A stretch of 64,000 nt of DNA from CAYNKA01 sp964397655 (lineage in GTDB: Bacteria; Spirochaetota; Spirochaetia; DTKZ01). Positions within the stretch are counted from its first letter, which is position 1, and the number at the start of each line of letters is the position of its first letter. The DNA lies in the NCBI GenBank assembly GCA_964397655.1, contig CAYNKA010000006.1:62001-126000 (forward strand), given 5' to 3'. Positions 52,354 to 61,227 of the stretch are shown here, piece by piece. A program made the translations under genes and the position numbers. Under the pieces are notes generated by a model. That model was not told the DNA's origin, did no database searches, and saw nothing but the letters and a program-made list of their open reading frames with translations.

Positions 52354-53208
52354 ATGTCGAGGACGCTTGAAGAAAAAAGGAAGTCGTTCATCGCGGTCAG
52401 GTTCATCGTGATCTGCTTCGTTTCGTTTCTCGTCATGGAGCCCCTGCTCTGGATGGTTTCGAGCTCCTTCAAGCCCGAGCCCGACATCTTCAGGTACATG
52501 GGGCTCGTCCCGAAGAGGGTGACGATCGAGAACTACGTGAAGGGTTGGATGGGCGCGGCCGGAATGAGCTTCACGGTTTTTTTCCGAAACTCCCTCGTGA
52601 TGGTCTCCTTCGCCATCGTGGGCAACCTCGTTTCCTGCACGCTCGCCGCCTACGCCTTCGCCAGGATGTCCTTCCGGTTTCGCGGACCGCTCTTCGCCCT
52701 CATGCTCGCCACGATCATGTTGCCGCCCCACGCGGTCATGATCACCCAATACGTCTTTTTCCACAAGCTCGGCGTCGCCAATTCCATGATACCGGTCGTG
52801 CTTCCCAAGTTCTTCGCGACTGACTCCTTCTTCATCTTTCTCATAGTTCAGTTCATGAGGAGCATTCCGAAGGAACTCGATCAGGCGGCCCGCGTGGACG
52901 GATGCGGCAGCTGGACCATCTTCTCCCGCATCGTGCTTCCTCTGTGCCAGCCCGCTCTGGTGACGACGACGATCTTCACCTTCCTGTGGACCTGGAACGA
53001 TTTCTTCACGCAGCTCGTCTATCTCACGCACCCCGCGCTGCATACGGTGTCCCTCGCCCTGAGGCGGTTCATCGACGGGGACGCGCTCCCGGCCTACGGA
53101 CAAATGATGGCCATGTCGGTTCTGTCGATTTTCCCGATCATGTTGCTTTTCGTGTTCTTTCAGCGCCTCTTGATCGAAGGGATATCGACGTCCGGCTTGA
53201 AATCTTGA
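52354..53208 (+). CDS. Sugar ABC transporter permease (MalG/UgpE type)
   Basis: A 284-residue six-span permease starting two bases after the previous stop. WMVSSSFKPEPDIF, LAAYAFARMSF, ATIMLPPHAVMITQYVFFHK and the EAA loop KELDQAARVDGCGSWTIFSRI are typical of MalG-type subunits. No ATPase gene is in the operon, so a shared MsmK/UgpC-like ATPase is needed. The following 76-base gap contains a GC-rich inverted repeat and then AAAGGAGG for the binding-protein gene. Confidence 0.9.
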   Translation: MSRTLEEKRKSFIAVRFIVICFVSFLVMEPLLWMVSSSFKPEPDIFRYMGLVPKRVTIENYVKGWMGAAGMSFTVFFRNSLVMVSFAIVGNLVSCTLAAYAFARMSFRFRGPLFALMLATIMLPPHAVMITQYVFFHKLGVANSMIPVVLPKFFATDSFFIFLIVQFMRSIPKELDQAARVDGCGSWTIFSRIVLPLCQPALVTTTIFTFLWTWNDFFTQLVYLTHPALHTVSLALRRFIDGDALPAYGQMMAMSVLSIFPIMLLFVFFQRLLIEGISTSGLKS

Positions 53209-53284
53209 TTGAGGGCCCGCGCCGGGCCGCCGGAGGAAATCGAGAAGGCGGTCGGCGGAAGGGCCCGAAAACAAAGGAGGACTC

Positions 53285-54607
53285 ATGTTCCCGAAAACGA
53301 AGAAGTGGATCGCGGCGACCCTCGCGTTCGTCGCGGCGGCGTCGGCTTTCGCGGGCGGCGGCTCGGAAAGCGCGGAAAAACCGAAGGGGCCCGTCGAGCT
53401 CAGGCTGGCCTGGTGGGGGGCGACGGGAAGGAACGAGAAGTATCTGAAGATCGCCGAGGAGTATCAGAAACTGAATCCGTCGGTGAAGATCGTGCCGGAG
53501 TATCAGGGCTGGTCCGATTACTGGAGCAAGATGGCGACCCTGGTCGCGGCCCGCAACCTTCCGGACGTCCATCAGTACACGAATAACCAGCTCGGCGAGT
53601 ATTACGCGAAAGGAGCGGTGACCTCGCTCGAACCCTACGTGAAATCGGGCGTGATCAAGCTCGACGATTGGAACAAGTCCATGGTCGACTCCGGCAGGAT
53701 CAACGGGGAATTGGTCGCAATCACCATCGGCATAACCGGGCCGGCGATGATCTTCAACGTGACCTGGGCCGAGGAGCTCGGCATCAAGATACCCCCGTTC
53801 GAGCACAAGCTCACGTGGAAGGAATTCGCGGATTGGCTCAAGAACGACGTCCAGCCGAAGCTCCCGGCGGGTTGCTACTCCTTCGGCGACTACGGCCAGG
53901 CGGAAAACTACTATTGGACGTGGGTCAGGCAGAACGAGGCGAAGTGGCTCGATTCTTCCGGAAAATTCGCCGTACCCGCCCCGGTGCTGGAGAGCTGGTA
54001 CGGCTTCATGGACGACCTTCGCAGAAGCAAGGTGTCGCCGCCGCTCACGTTCACCATGGAGGATCTCAAGAAGGCCAGGGGCGACAACGGATTCAACCGG
54101 AGGCGGGTCATGATCTACCCGACCAACGCGAACCAGGCGAAACTCGAGCAGAAATTCATGACGAATCCCGGCGACAAGGTCGAGCTCCGCAGATTGCCCA
54201 GGAAAGAAGGAGCCGCCTCGGCCGCGGAATGTCTCATCACCTCCGCGTTGACGATCGCGAGCACCTCCAAGTTCAAGGACGAAGCCGCGAAGTTCATCCA
54301 GTACTTCGTCAACGACACCCGCGCCCAGGAGATCTACGCCGGTGAGATCGGTGTTCCCGGAAGCCTGACCGTGCAGAAGATGCTGAAGCCGAAACTCGAC
54401 AAGGTGGCAGCCCAGGAATTCGACTACATCAACCTGATCGCGGGCCCCGGAGCCCCTCCGACGGAACCCAAGCCCAAGGGCATCTGGGCCTTCGACGCGG
54501 AGATCCAGCAGATGAACCAGCGCGTCGCCGCGGGAGAGGTGACTCCGGCGCAGGCCGCGCAGGCCATCATCGACAGGGCGAACAAATTCCTGTCGACCGT
54601 GAAGTGA
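53285..54607 (+). CDS. Extracellular sugar-binding protein, family 1
   Basis: A 440-residue solute-binding protein; the signal peptide ends ASAFAGGGSES, a pattern common in spirochaete transport proteins. LRLAWWGATGRNEKYLKIAEEYQKLNP opens the mature fold in the family manner, and AECLITSALTIAS and AAKFIQYFVND lie in the second lobe. Tryptophan-rich stretches (WWG, GWSDYWSK, YYWTWV) would stack on a sugar. It follows its permeases instead of preceding them, and AAAGGAGG gives strong translation. Ligand unknown. Confidence 0.9.
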   Translation: MFPKTKKWIAATLAFVAAASAFAGGGSESAEKPKGPVELRLAWWGATGRNEKYLKIAEEYQKLNPSVKIVPEYQGWSDYWSKMATLVAARNLPDVHQYTNNQLGEYYAKGAVTSLEPYVKSGVIKLDDWNKSMVDSGRINGELVAITIGITGPAMIFNVTWAEELGIKIPPFEHKLTWKEFADWLKNDVQPKLPAGCYSFGDYGQAENYYWTWVRQNEAKWLDSSGKFAVPAPVLESWYGFMDDLRRSKVSPPLTFTMEDLKKARGDNGFNRRRVMIYPTNANQAKLEQKFMTNPGDKVELRRLPRKEGAASAAECLITSALTIASTSKFKDEAAKFIQYFVNDTRAQEIYAGEIGVPGSLTVQKMLKPKLDKVAAQEFDYINLIAGPGAPPTEPKPKGIWAFDAEIQQMNQRVAAGEVTPAQAAQAIIDRANKFLSTVK

Positions 54608-54614
54608 GGGACGG

Positions 54615-55055
54615 ATGAAGCGATTCATAGGAAGGCCCGGAAGGACCGTGGTGCTCGAGCTTCAGCGCGGCGACGGTCTTCTCGAGTCCGTGAAGGAGCA
54701 GATGAAGGATCTCGGCGTGAGGAACGCCATGCTCACGACGGCGATCGGATCACTCATGAAGCTCGTGATCCACAAGCCCACCGACCTTTCCGCGGCTGCC
54801 GTCGACGCCTTCGCCACGGTGGAGGAGGCGATGGAGATCTGCTCGCTGATCGGCAGCGTGATCGGGGGCGAACCCCATTTCCACATCGTGGCGGCGGGCC
54901 CCAAGGGGCTCTATGCGGGCCACGTCGAACCGGATACCAGGGTCCTCTACATGGCCGAGCTCACGCTGACGGAAATCGAGGGCGTCGACCTCGAGCGCCG
55001 TCTCACGCGCGAGAACGTGAAGAAGATCTTCCAGGTGGGGGCCCCCGGAGAATGA
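54615..55055 (+). CDS. PPC/DUF296-domain protein
   Basis: The 146-residue protein matches the PPC (plants and prokaryotes conserved) domain: RPGRTVVLELQRGDGLLESV, a middle strand MLTTAIGSLMKLVI, and GEPHFHIVAAGPKGLYAGHV followed by VLYMAELTLTEIEG. The conserved His pair in PHFH could bind metal. PPC proteins form trimers; plant ones link to AT-hook DNA binding, bacterial ones are uncharacterised. It begins seven bases after the binding-protein gene and ends in an ATGA overlap with the isomerase, so it belongs to the catabolic cassette and is more likely enzymatic or ligand-binding than a DNA-binding protein. Confidence 0.85.
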   Translation: MKRFIGRPGRTVVLELQRGDGLLESVKEQMKDLGVRNAMLTTAIGSLMKLVIHKPTDLSAAAVDAFATVEEAMEICSLIGSVIGGEPHFHIVAAGPKGLYAGHVEPDTRVLYMAELTLTEIEGVDLERRLTRENVKKIFQVGAPGE

Positions 55056-55975
55056 AGTCCGGAAAGGTCCTCGGGGGCGGCGCCCGCCTGAGCGCCGTCC
55101 TGACCGGTTTTTTCCCGGAGAGCGTCCGTGACGCGGACGCTCTCGCCGGGGCGATCGGGCTATCCGCGGATGCCGGGTTCGATTGCGTGGAATTCTATTA
55201 CGAAGGGCCGGGCGGCCGGACCGCGGAGGCCGCGCTTCGGGACTCGGGCCTTTCTTCGATTTTCCTCGCGGCCTATCCCATGAAGCGGGACCGCCTGGAT
55301 CTCGGCGCGCAGGAACCGGCCGAGCGCAGAAAGGCGGTGGACGCTGTGAAGGGCTGGATAGACGCGGCCCGGGCCTACGGCTCCGATGCGGTCATGCTCC
55401 TGAGCGGGCCGGAAATCGACGACGAGGCTGAACGGGATCTCGCGGCCTGCCGCCTCGCCGAAAGTCTCGATACGCTCTGCGGTTTCGCCGCCGAAGGGAG
55501 GCGGCCGGTCCGCCTCCATCTCGAATCCTTCAACAACCGCGGAGAGCCCTTCCTGCTCATGGGGCCCGTTTCGAGGTGCGTCGCCCTCGCGGACGCCGTG
55601 GGAAGGACGAGGGACAACTTCGGCATCACCTTCGACCTGAGCCATTCCCTTCAGCTCGGGGAGGACCCCGCCGAAAGTCTCGCCCTTCTCGGCGGACGCT
55701 GCCGCCACGTGCATCTCGCGAACTGCGTGATCCGCGACCGCGGGGATCCCCTCTACGGCGACAAGCACCCGCACTTCGGCCAAAGGGGCGGGGAGGTGGA
55801 CAGGGCCGCGCTCGCCGGCTTCCTGAGCTTTCTCGGGCGGAGCGGCTTCCAGGCCGAGGCCGGCGGACCCGCCGTGCTCGGCCTCGAAATCATTTCGCGG
55901 CCTCCGGAGGCGCCCGTCGAGACGCTGAGGCGGGCCAAGGCCGATTTCGACGCGGCGTCGGAGGGAGGAACATGA
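55052..55975 (+). CDS. Sugar phosphate isomerase/epimerase-like TIM-barrel protein (AP2Ec)
   Basis: A 307-residue xylose-isomerase-like TIM barrel. FDCVEFYYEGPGG follows strand 2, VRLHLESFNNRGEPFLL provides a metal-ligand Glu, NFGITFDLSHSL an Asp/His pair, CRHVHLANCVIRD a His, and VLGLEIISRP the final Glu, the layout of metal-dependent keto-sugar isomerases and epimerases. It overlaps both neighbours by four bases (ATGA), so PPC, isomerase and oxidoreductase should be made in fixed ratio. Substrate unknown. Confidence 0.88.
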   Translation: MKSGKVLGGGARLSAVLTGFFPESVRDADALAGAIGLSADAGFDCVEFYYEGPGGRTAEAALRDSGLSSIFLAAYPMKRDRLDLGAQEPAERRKAVDAVKGWIDAARAYGSDAVMLLSGPEIDDEAERDLAACRLAESLDTLCGFAAEGRRPVRLHLESFNNRGEPFLLMGPVSRCVALADAVGRTRDNFGITFDLSHSLQLGEDPAESLALLGGRCRHVHLANCVIRDRGDPLYGDKHPHFGQRGGEVDRAALAGFLSFLGRSGFQAEAGGPAVLGLEIISRPPEAPVETLRRAKADFDAASEGGT

Positions 55976-56958
55976 CGAGGATCGGGATCGTCGGAGCGGG
56001 CGGAATCGGCAGAAAACACGTCGAGGCGCTCGCCGCTCTGGAAGGCGCCGAGATCGCGGCGGTTGCGGACAGGGACGCGGATGCCGCGAGAAAGGCGGCG
56101 GGACCCGGTACGAAGGCGGTCGCGAATTTCTCCGATTGCATCCGGCTCGCGGACGCGGTGTGGATCTGCACGCCGCCCGCTTCGCACCGCGAACTCGCGG
56201 TCGCCGCGCTCGCGGCCGGAAAGCACGTGTACTGCGAAAAGCCCATCGCCTCCCGCCTCGATGACGCCGACGCCATGATCGAGACGTCGGAAAAGACCGG
56301 GCGGGTCCTCGCCATCGGTTTCAACATGCGTTACCGGCGCGGGTTTCGTCGCCTTCGCTCCCTGGTCGAGTCGGGCGCGATCGGCACGCCCGTGAGCTAC
56401 TGGTGCCACAGGATAGGCAGCCTGGGGGTCGGAGGACGAGACTGGCGGACCGATCCCGCGCAGCTCTGCGGGATGACGGTCGAATCGCTCTCGCACGACA
56501 TCGACATGGTGAGGTGGCTCTTCGGCGAGATCGAGGAGGTCAAGGCTTCGGTCTTCGGGTCCCGGACCGACCTCGTAGGCTACGACGACAACGCCTGCGT
56601 GCTCATGCGGACGGCGGGAGGAGTCGCCGTGACGATCCACGCGAGCTGGTCCTCGGCCCTCGGGCGGGGAAGCCGGGGCGTCGTGGGAACTGAGGGCACG
56701 GCGGTACTGGAAGGCCCGGACGTATGGAGCGTTTCAGGAATCCGGTGGAAATCGAGGGGCATGGACTATGAGGCCGCCGAGTCCTTCACCGACGTCCTCG
56801 ACGCGACGTCCTACCGCGCCGCGGACGAGGACTTCCTCTCCTTCCTGAAAACGGGCCGCGGCTCCGTCCCGACCGGCCGCGACGGCCGAGCCGCGCTCGC
56901 GGTCTCCATCGCGATTCTCGAGTCGAGCGCGACCGGCGGATCCGTGAGGCCGTCGTGA
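55972..56958 (+). CDS. Gfo/Idh/MocA-family oxidoreductase
   Basis: The 328-residue NAD(P)-dependent dehydrogenase has IVGAGGIGRKH at residues 6-16, EKP at 89-91 and the C-terminal catalytic stretch ESLSHDIDMVRWLFGE (His175). GAGGAGGAA precedes ATG 55972. In pathways with AP2Ec barrels such enzymes oxidise a glycoside or sugar at C3 to start elimination or isomerisation. It overlaps the next gene by GTGA. The first Gfo/Idh/MocA gene of the window (897-1922) is a distant paralogue in another operon. Confidence 0.9.
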   Translation: MTRIGIVGAGGIGRKHVEALAALEGAEIAAVADRDADAARKAAGPGTKAVANFSDCIRLADAVWICTPPASHRELAVAALAAGKHVYCEKPIASRLDDADAMIETSEKTGRVLAIGFNMRYRRGFRRLRSLVESGAIGTPVSYWCHRIGSLGVGGRDWRTDPAQLCGMTVESLSHDIDMVRWLFGEIEEVKASVFGSRTDLVGYDDNACVLMRTAGGVAVTIHASWSSALGRGSRGVVGTEGTAVLEGPDVWSVSGIRWKSRGMDYEAAESFTDVLDATSYRAADEDFLSFLKTGRGSVPTGRDGRAALAVSIAILESSATGGSVRPS

Positions 56959-57743
56959 TCCGCCTTTCCTGCTCCACCCTTTCCGCGGACGGCTTCCGGG
57001 ACAACGATTTCGCCTTGAGCCTTGAGGCGATCCCTGCCGCGGGCTACCGGTACGTCGAGCTGAACTGCTGGCATCCCTCGAACCTCGTTCCGGCGAAGAT
57101 CGAGGACCTCTCCCGCCGCTGCGCGGAGGCCGGCCTCGTTCCGAGCGCCGTGTACGGCTGCGCCTTCGGAGGGAATGCTACCAAGGACGTCAACGACAAG
57201 CTCTGGCTCATGGAAGCGGCTCGACGCCTCGGCTGCGAACGCGTCGTCATGACGGGACCCGAGCGCGTACGGGATGACGGTATTCGTCACATCGTCACGG
57301 TCCTCTCGGAGCTCGCCCCGGCCGCCGAGGCGATGGGTGTTTCGCTCTGCCTCGAGAACCACGCGGGCAACGCGCTCGAGGGCCTCGACGACTATGAACG
57401 GATATTCGACAGGATCGACTCTTCGCGCGTCGGAGCCTGCCTGGATACCGGGCATTTCGACGCCGTGGGCGGGGACATGACGCGGTTCATCGACGTCCTC
57501 GGAAGGAAGGTCAACCACGTTCACGTGAAGGACAATCTCGGGAGGAGCGGCGTGAGGTTCGTTCGCTTCGGAGAGGGCACGACCGATCACCACGGAGCGA
57601 TCAGGCGGCTTCTGGAAATCGGCTATTCCGGCTACCTGGACGTGGAACTTTCTCCGACCTCGGAAGGATTGACGGACGGGGTGCCGGACGTCGAGAATCT
57701 CGTACTGGCGCGGAAGATGTTCGAGGTCTACGCCGGGGAATGA
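56955..57743 (+). CDS. Second sugar phosphate isomerase/epimerase-like TIM-barrel protein (AP2Ec)
   Basis: A 262-residue TIM barrel from GTG 56955. GYRYVELNCWHPSNL, SLCLENHAGNALEG (metal Glu), RVGACLDTGHFDAVGGD (Asp/His), VNHVHVKDNLG and LDVELSPTSEG (final Glu) are all in place. Shorter than its neighbour and only distantly similar, it probably acts on the product of the oxidoreductase or the other isomerase. It ends the operon; a convergent kinase gene ends seven bases later. Confidence 0.88.
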   Translation: MIRLSCSTLSADGFRDNDFALSLEAIPAAGYRYVELNCWHPSNLVPAKIEDLSRRCAEAGLVPSAVYGCAFGGNATKDVNDKLWLMEAARRLGCERVVMTGPERVRDDGIRHIVTVLSELAPAAEAMGVSLCLENHAGNALEGLDDYERIFDRIDSSRVGACLDTGHFDAVGGDMTRFIDVLGRKVNHVHVKDNLGRSGVRFVRFGEGTTDHHGAIRRLLEIGYSGYLDVELSPTSEGLTDGVPDVENLVLARKMFEVYAGE

Positions 57744-57750
57744 GATCCCT

Positions 57751-59313
57751 TCATCTCTGCTTCGGCAGGTCGAGTCTGATCCTCGTTCCTGTCTCGCCGT
57801 TTGCGATTTCCGAGGTTCCTTCCATCTGTTCGGCGAGCATCCTGATGAGCTGAAATCCCATGCCGGAGGATTGGCCCGGATCGAATCCGACGGGGAATCC
57901 GACACCGTCGTCCTCTATGGTGATGACGATGCGGCTTTCGGTCGACCTCAGGGTGAGGGCGACCTTGCCGTGCCGGTCTCCGGGGAAGGCGTACTTCAGG
58001 GCGTTCGTGAGGATCTCGTTGACCATGAGCCCGAGCTGGGTTGCGTTCTTCACTCCCATGACGACGCTGTCGCAGTCGGTCAGGAGTTCGATGCGTCCTT
58101 CGCGGTTCAGGAGCGAATCCCGCACGGAATGCACGATGCCTTCGAAGTAGGTTCGGAGCTCGACTTCCTTCGTCTCGCCGGTCCGATAGAGCATGTCGTA
58201 GAGCAGTACGAGCGAGGATATCCTGCCCTTGAATCCGGCGATTATCTCCTTCATCGCAGGTTCTTCTGTCCTCATCTCCTCGAGGCTTGCGAGCGAGGCT
58301 ATCATGGAGAGGGTGTTCTTCACCCGGTGCTGGAGTTCCTTGAGCAGCGCCTGTTTTTCCGCTACCGCGGCTTCGAGCGCCGCCTCTATTTTCTTCCGTT
58401 CGGTTATGTCTCTGCCCACCCCGATGATCTCGCTCACCCGGCCTTCCTTGTCGAGCATGGCGGTATCGGACCATGCGAGCCACTTCCAGCCTTGCACGGT
58501 CATGGCGCGCTGCTCCATGTAGGCCCGGTGAGGCGGGACGTAGAGCGCCTTCATCGCCTCCATCGTCGAAGCCCGGTCCTCTTCGTGGACAAGGGGAAGG
58601 AAGGTCTTTCCGATGAGCTCGGATTCGGATTTTCCGAAGGTGGCGCAATAGGACGGGCTTACGTAGAGGAACCGGCCTTCCTTGTCCACCTTGACGACGA
58701 GATCGCCGATATTGTCCACGATGAGACGGTACTTCTCCTCGCGATCCCTGAGTTCCTGCTCCATCCGGATCCGATCCGTGATGTCGCGGGCCGCGGCGTA
58801 AATGAGGTCTTTTGAAGGATATGACCGCCATTCGATCCAGCGGTAGTCCCCGCCCTTGGTCCTGTATCGATTGGTGAAACCCGTCACTTCCCGCTGGTTC
58901 TTGAGCGTTTCGATCGCTTCGAGGGTCTTTCCCTTGTCTTCGGGGTGGATGAGGTCGAGGAAATTCACTTCGAGCAGTTCCGGGACCGAGTAGCCGAGGA
59001 TTCTTTCCCATTCCGGATTCACCTGAAGGAAGCGCCCGCTCGTGTCCGCGATGCAGAGAAGGTCGAGATTGACGCGGAAGAATTCCTCCGGGGTGGTCGG
59101 CAGCCTTTCCCTCTTTTCGCTGCCTTTGCCGCCTCTTTCGTCCGTAAGGACGAGATCCGCCCCGGAAGCGTTCGCGATCTTTTTCGCTTCTTCGGCGCTC
59201 TCCGCGGCGGATACCGTGAAGCCGGAGGACTCGAGAGCGGTTTTCACGATGATCGCCGCTTCCGGATGCTTTATGAGAACGACCGCTTTTTTCCCGATCC
59301 TTTTCGAGGACAT
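57751..59313 (-). CDS. PAS-HisKA_2 sensor histidine kinase with half a receiver domain
   Basis: A soluble 520-residue kinase. Residues 8-60 look like the first half of a receiver (VVLIKHPEAAIIVKTALESSG, Asp58 in LVLTDE) but run directly into a charged linker, so the phosphoacceptor strand is present and the C-terminal half is missing. Two PAS/PAC units follow (about 76-182 and 192-305, the latter ending RDITERKK), then HisKA_2 ELQHRVKNTLSMIASLASL with His329, and an HATPase with NEILTNALKYAF, EDDGVGFP and GFQLIRMLAEQM. The kinase core is a close relative of the one at 32002-34551. No response regulator lies next to it. Confidence 0.9.
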   Translation of the reverse strand: MSSKRIGKKAVVLIKHPEAAIIVKTALESSGFTVSAAESAEEAKKIANASGADLVLTDERGGKGSEKRERLPTTPEEFFRVNLDLLCIADTSGRFLQVNPEWERILGYSVPELLEVNFLDLIHPEDKGKTLEAIETLKNQREVTGFTNRYRTKGGDYRWIEWRSYPSKDLIYAAARDITDRIRMEQELRDREEKYRLIVDNIGDLVVKVDKEGRFLYVSPSYCATFGKSESELIGKTFLPLVHEEDRASTMEAMKALYVPPHRAYMEQRAMTVQGWKWLAWSDTAMLDKEGRVSEIIGVGRDITERKKIEAALEAAVAEKQALLKELQHRVKNTLSMIASLASLEEMRTEEPAMKEIIAGFKGRISSLVLLYDMLYRTGETKEVELRTYFEGIVHSVRDSLLNREGRIELLTDCDSVVMGVKNATQLGLMVNEILTNALKYAFPGDRHGKVALTLRSTESRIVITIEDDGVGFPVGFDPGQSSGMGFQLIRMLAEQMEGTSEIANGETGTRIRLDLPKQR

Positions 59314-59390
59314 TTTTCCCTATTTCATTATCGGCGGCGCGGTCGATAAACTGCAGATCTCGGTTTTCGCTCGGGCCTGCGTCGGGCCTT

Positions 59391-60230
59391 TCAGAATTCC
59401 TCCACAACGCCGTCTACGATGTACTCCATGACGGACTCGATCTGCGCCGGCGTGAGCGCAAACGTCGCATGGAGCTTGTTGGCGTTGTCGTAGACGCGAA
59501 GCGTGGCCGTGACGTTGGCCGGCGGTGTCGCGTAATCGAGTCCGGTCCCGGTCGTGTAGTTGTAGGTGGCGGAGAGCGCGTTCGCGTACGTGATGGAAAG
59601 GATGAATTTCCCGCCCAAGCCCGCGGCGTTGGAGACGGTGAATCCGCAGCCGAAGCCCAGGTCGATGCTGTAGTCCGCCCTCATGGTCGGATAGGACACC
59701 ACGGTCGTCCTCATCGTCGCCTGCAGCTTTATCCCGAACTGGCCCTGTACGTTGTAGGTGTTGCTGCTCACGACGGCGGAATAGCCTGCCCCCGTCGTCT
59801 TCCCGTTCACGCCGAGCCCTACGCCGAACTGCATGTAGGATCCCGCCGGCGCCGTGCTGGGCGATTCGATCTGGTTCTCTTCCATATTCGAGTTGATGCT
59901 GAAACTTTCCTCGCCGGTGACGGTGAGATTTCCGGAATTGTAGCTGATGGGGTTTTTTTCCGAGTAGTTGTATCCCTTCGCCCGCGCCTTTTTCGCGCTT
60001 ACGATCGAGGCGCTCAGGTCCGATTGGATGGAGGATACGATGCCCGACAGCACCGTCACGGATTGTGCCTGCCCTGCCGCATCGTTCGTCGGCAGGGTTC
60101 CGGTGTAGGAAACGAGGCTGCCTGCCGAAGGTACGGACACTTCCATCGAATCATCCGAGGATTCCTTGCAGCCGACGAGAAGTCCCGCCAGTGCGAAAAA
60201 AGCGACCGCAAAGAAACGCGTGTTCTTCAT
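59391..60230 (-). CDS. Hypothetical lipoprotein
   Basis: From ATG 60230 (AAGGAGG upstream) the protein has 279 residues with a hydrophobic signal and lipobox LLVGC; Cys22 would be lipidated. The rest is rich in Ser, Thr, Asn and Tyr with alternating beta-strand pattern (AGYSAVVSSNTYNVQGQFGIKL), suggesting a beta-sandwich or barrel-like fold on the cell surface. The C-terminal ATFALTPAQIESVMEYIVDG looks helical. I do not recognise a family. It lies 77 bases before the kinase gene in the same direction. Confidence 0.8.
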   Translation of the reverse strand: MKNTRFFAVAFFALAGLLVGCKESSDDSMEVSVPSAGSLVSYTGTLPTNDAAGQAQSVTVLSGIVSSIQSDLSASIVSAKKARAKGYNYSEKNPISYNSGNLTVTGEESFSINSNMEENQIESPSTAPAGSYMQFGVGLGVNGKTTGAGYSAVVSSNTYNVQGQFGIKLQATMRTTVVSYPTMRADYSIDLGFGCGFTVSNAAGLGGKFILSITYANALSATYNYTTGTGLDYATPPANVTATLRVYDNANKLHATFALTPAQIESVMEYIVDGVVEEF

Positions 60231-60265
60231 TTTTTCCTCCTTGACGAAAAGTCTTCCATGCTTCA

Positions 60266-60271
60266 ATTATA
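60266..60271 (-). promoter_or_regulatory. -10 box of the lipoprotein gene
   Basis: A perfect TATAAT on the minus strand preceded by GGGGG; no convincing -35 box at 16-18 bases. Transcription would begin near 60259, leaving a leader of about 29 bases with AAGGAGG. Confidence 0.5.
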
Positions 60272-60403
60272 CCCCCTTTGTATGAAATTTTGCTCGGAAG
60301 CGTGAGGTTTCCGCACGCCGGCGAAACGGGACCTTTTCCGGTCCGGCGGCCGCCGTTGCCAAGACGGCCTTCTCCGTCGTACACTTGCTCGAAAGGAACG
60401 ATC

Positions 60404-61225
60404 ATGGCCGTAGAGCGCGAACAGGTTGAGACCTTCAAGAAGGGAAGCCGGACTTATTTCAATTCGAGTCTTTTTTTCCCCCGGGAAGTGCGGGAAAGGG
60501 TCATCGTCCTCTATGCCTTCGTTCGAACGGCGGACGATTACGTCGACGCCGTTCCCCAGCGGGCCGAGGAGTTCGGGGAATTCCGGAAAGCCTGCGGAAA
60601 ATCGCTTTCGGGCGTCCCCACCGGCAACCTGATCATCGACTCGTTCGCTTCTCTGTCGGCGCGGTCCGGTTTCGATCCGGCGTGGACCGAGGCCTTCCTC
60701 GACTCGATGGAAGCAGATTTGTGGAAAAAGGACTACGACAGCCTGGATGAAACCCTTCGCTACATCTACGGTTCCGCGGAAGTCATCGGCCTGTTCATGG
60801 CGCGGATCATGGAGCTCGACGAGGCTGCCTCGTCCGCGGCCAGAATGCTCGGCAGGGCCATGCAGTACATCAACTTCATCCGCGACTTCGCGGAGGACAG
60901 GGGCCTCGGAAGGCGTTACCTGCCCTTGGACGGTGCCGATCCGCGGATCGCGGACGAATCCTATGCCAGGGAGCATCCGGAGGATTTCGCCGCGTTTCTC
61001 CGCGGCCACCTGAACCGTTACCGAACCTGGCAGAAGGAGGCGGTGGCCGGCTACGCCTACATCCCGCGCAGGTACCGGATCCCGGTGGCCGCGGCGGCGG
61101 ATATGTACTGGTGGACGGCCGAAAGGATCGAGCGGAACCCCCTGTCGGTGTTCGACCGGCAGATTAAGCCGAGCCGTCTCCGCGTATGGCTCGCGGTGCT
61201 TCGGAACGCCCTCGGAGGGTGCTGA
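60404..61225 (+). CDS. Squalene/phytoene synthase family protein
   Basis: A 273-residue head-to-head prenyl synthase. ATG 60404 has AAAGGAACGATC upstream. Both Asp-rich motifs are present: TADDYVDAV near residue 45 and YINFIRDFAEDRGLGRRYLP near 160, with FNSSLFFPREVRERV at the N-terminus in the usual place of the phytoene synthase signature. It would join two prenyl diphosphates, giving a carotenoid or hopanoid/squalene precursor; no desaturase or cyclase is nearby, so the product is open. The ThpR gene follows after two bases. Confidence 0.88.
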   Translation: MAVEREQVETFKKGSRTYFNSSLFFPREVRERVIVLYAFVRTADDYVDAVPQRAEEFGEFRKACGKSLSGVPTGNLIIDSFASLSARSGFDPAWTEAFLDSMEADLWKKDYDSLDETLRYIYGSAEVIGLFMARIMELDEAASSAARMLGRAMQYINFIRDFAEDRGLGRRYLPLDGADPRIADESYAREHPEDFAAFLRGHLNRYRTWQKEAVAGYAYIPRRYRIPVAAAADMYWWTAERIERNPLSVFDRQIKPSRLRVWLAVLRNALGGC

Positions 61226-61227
61226 CC

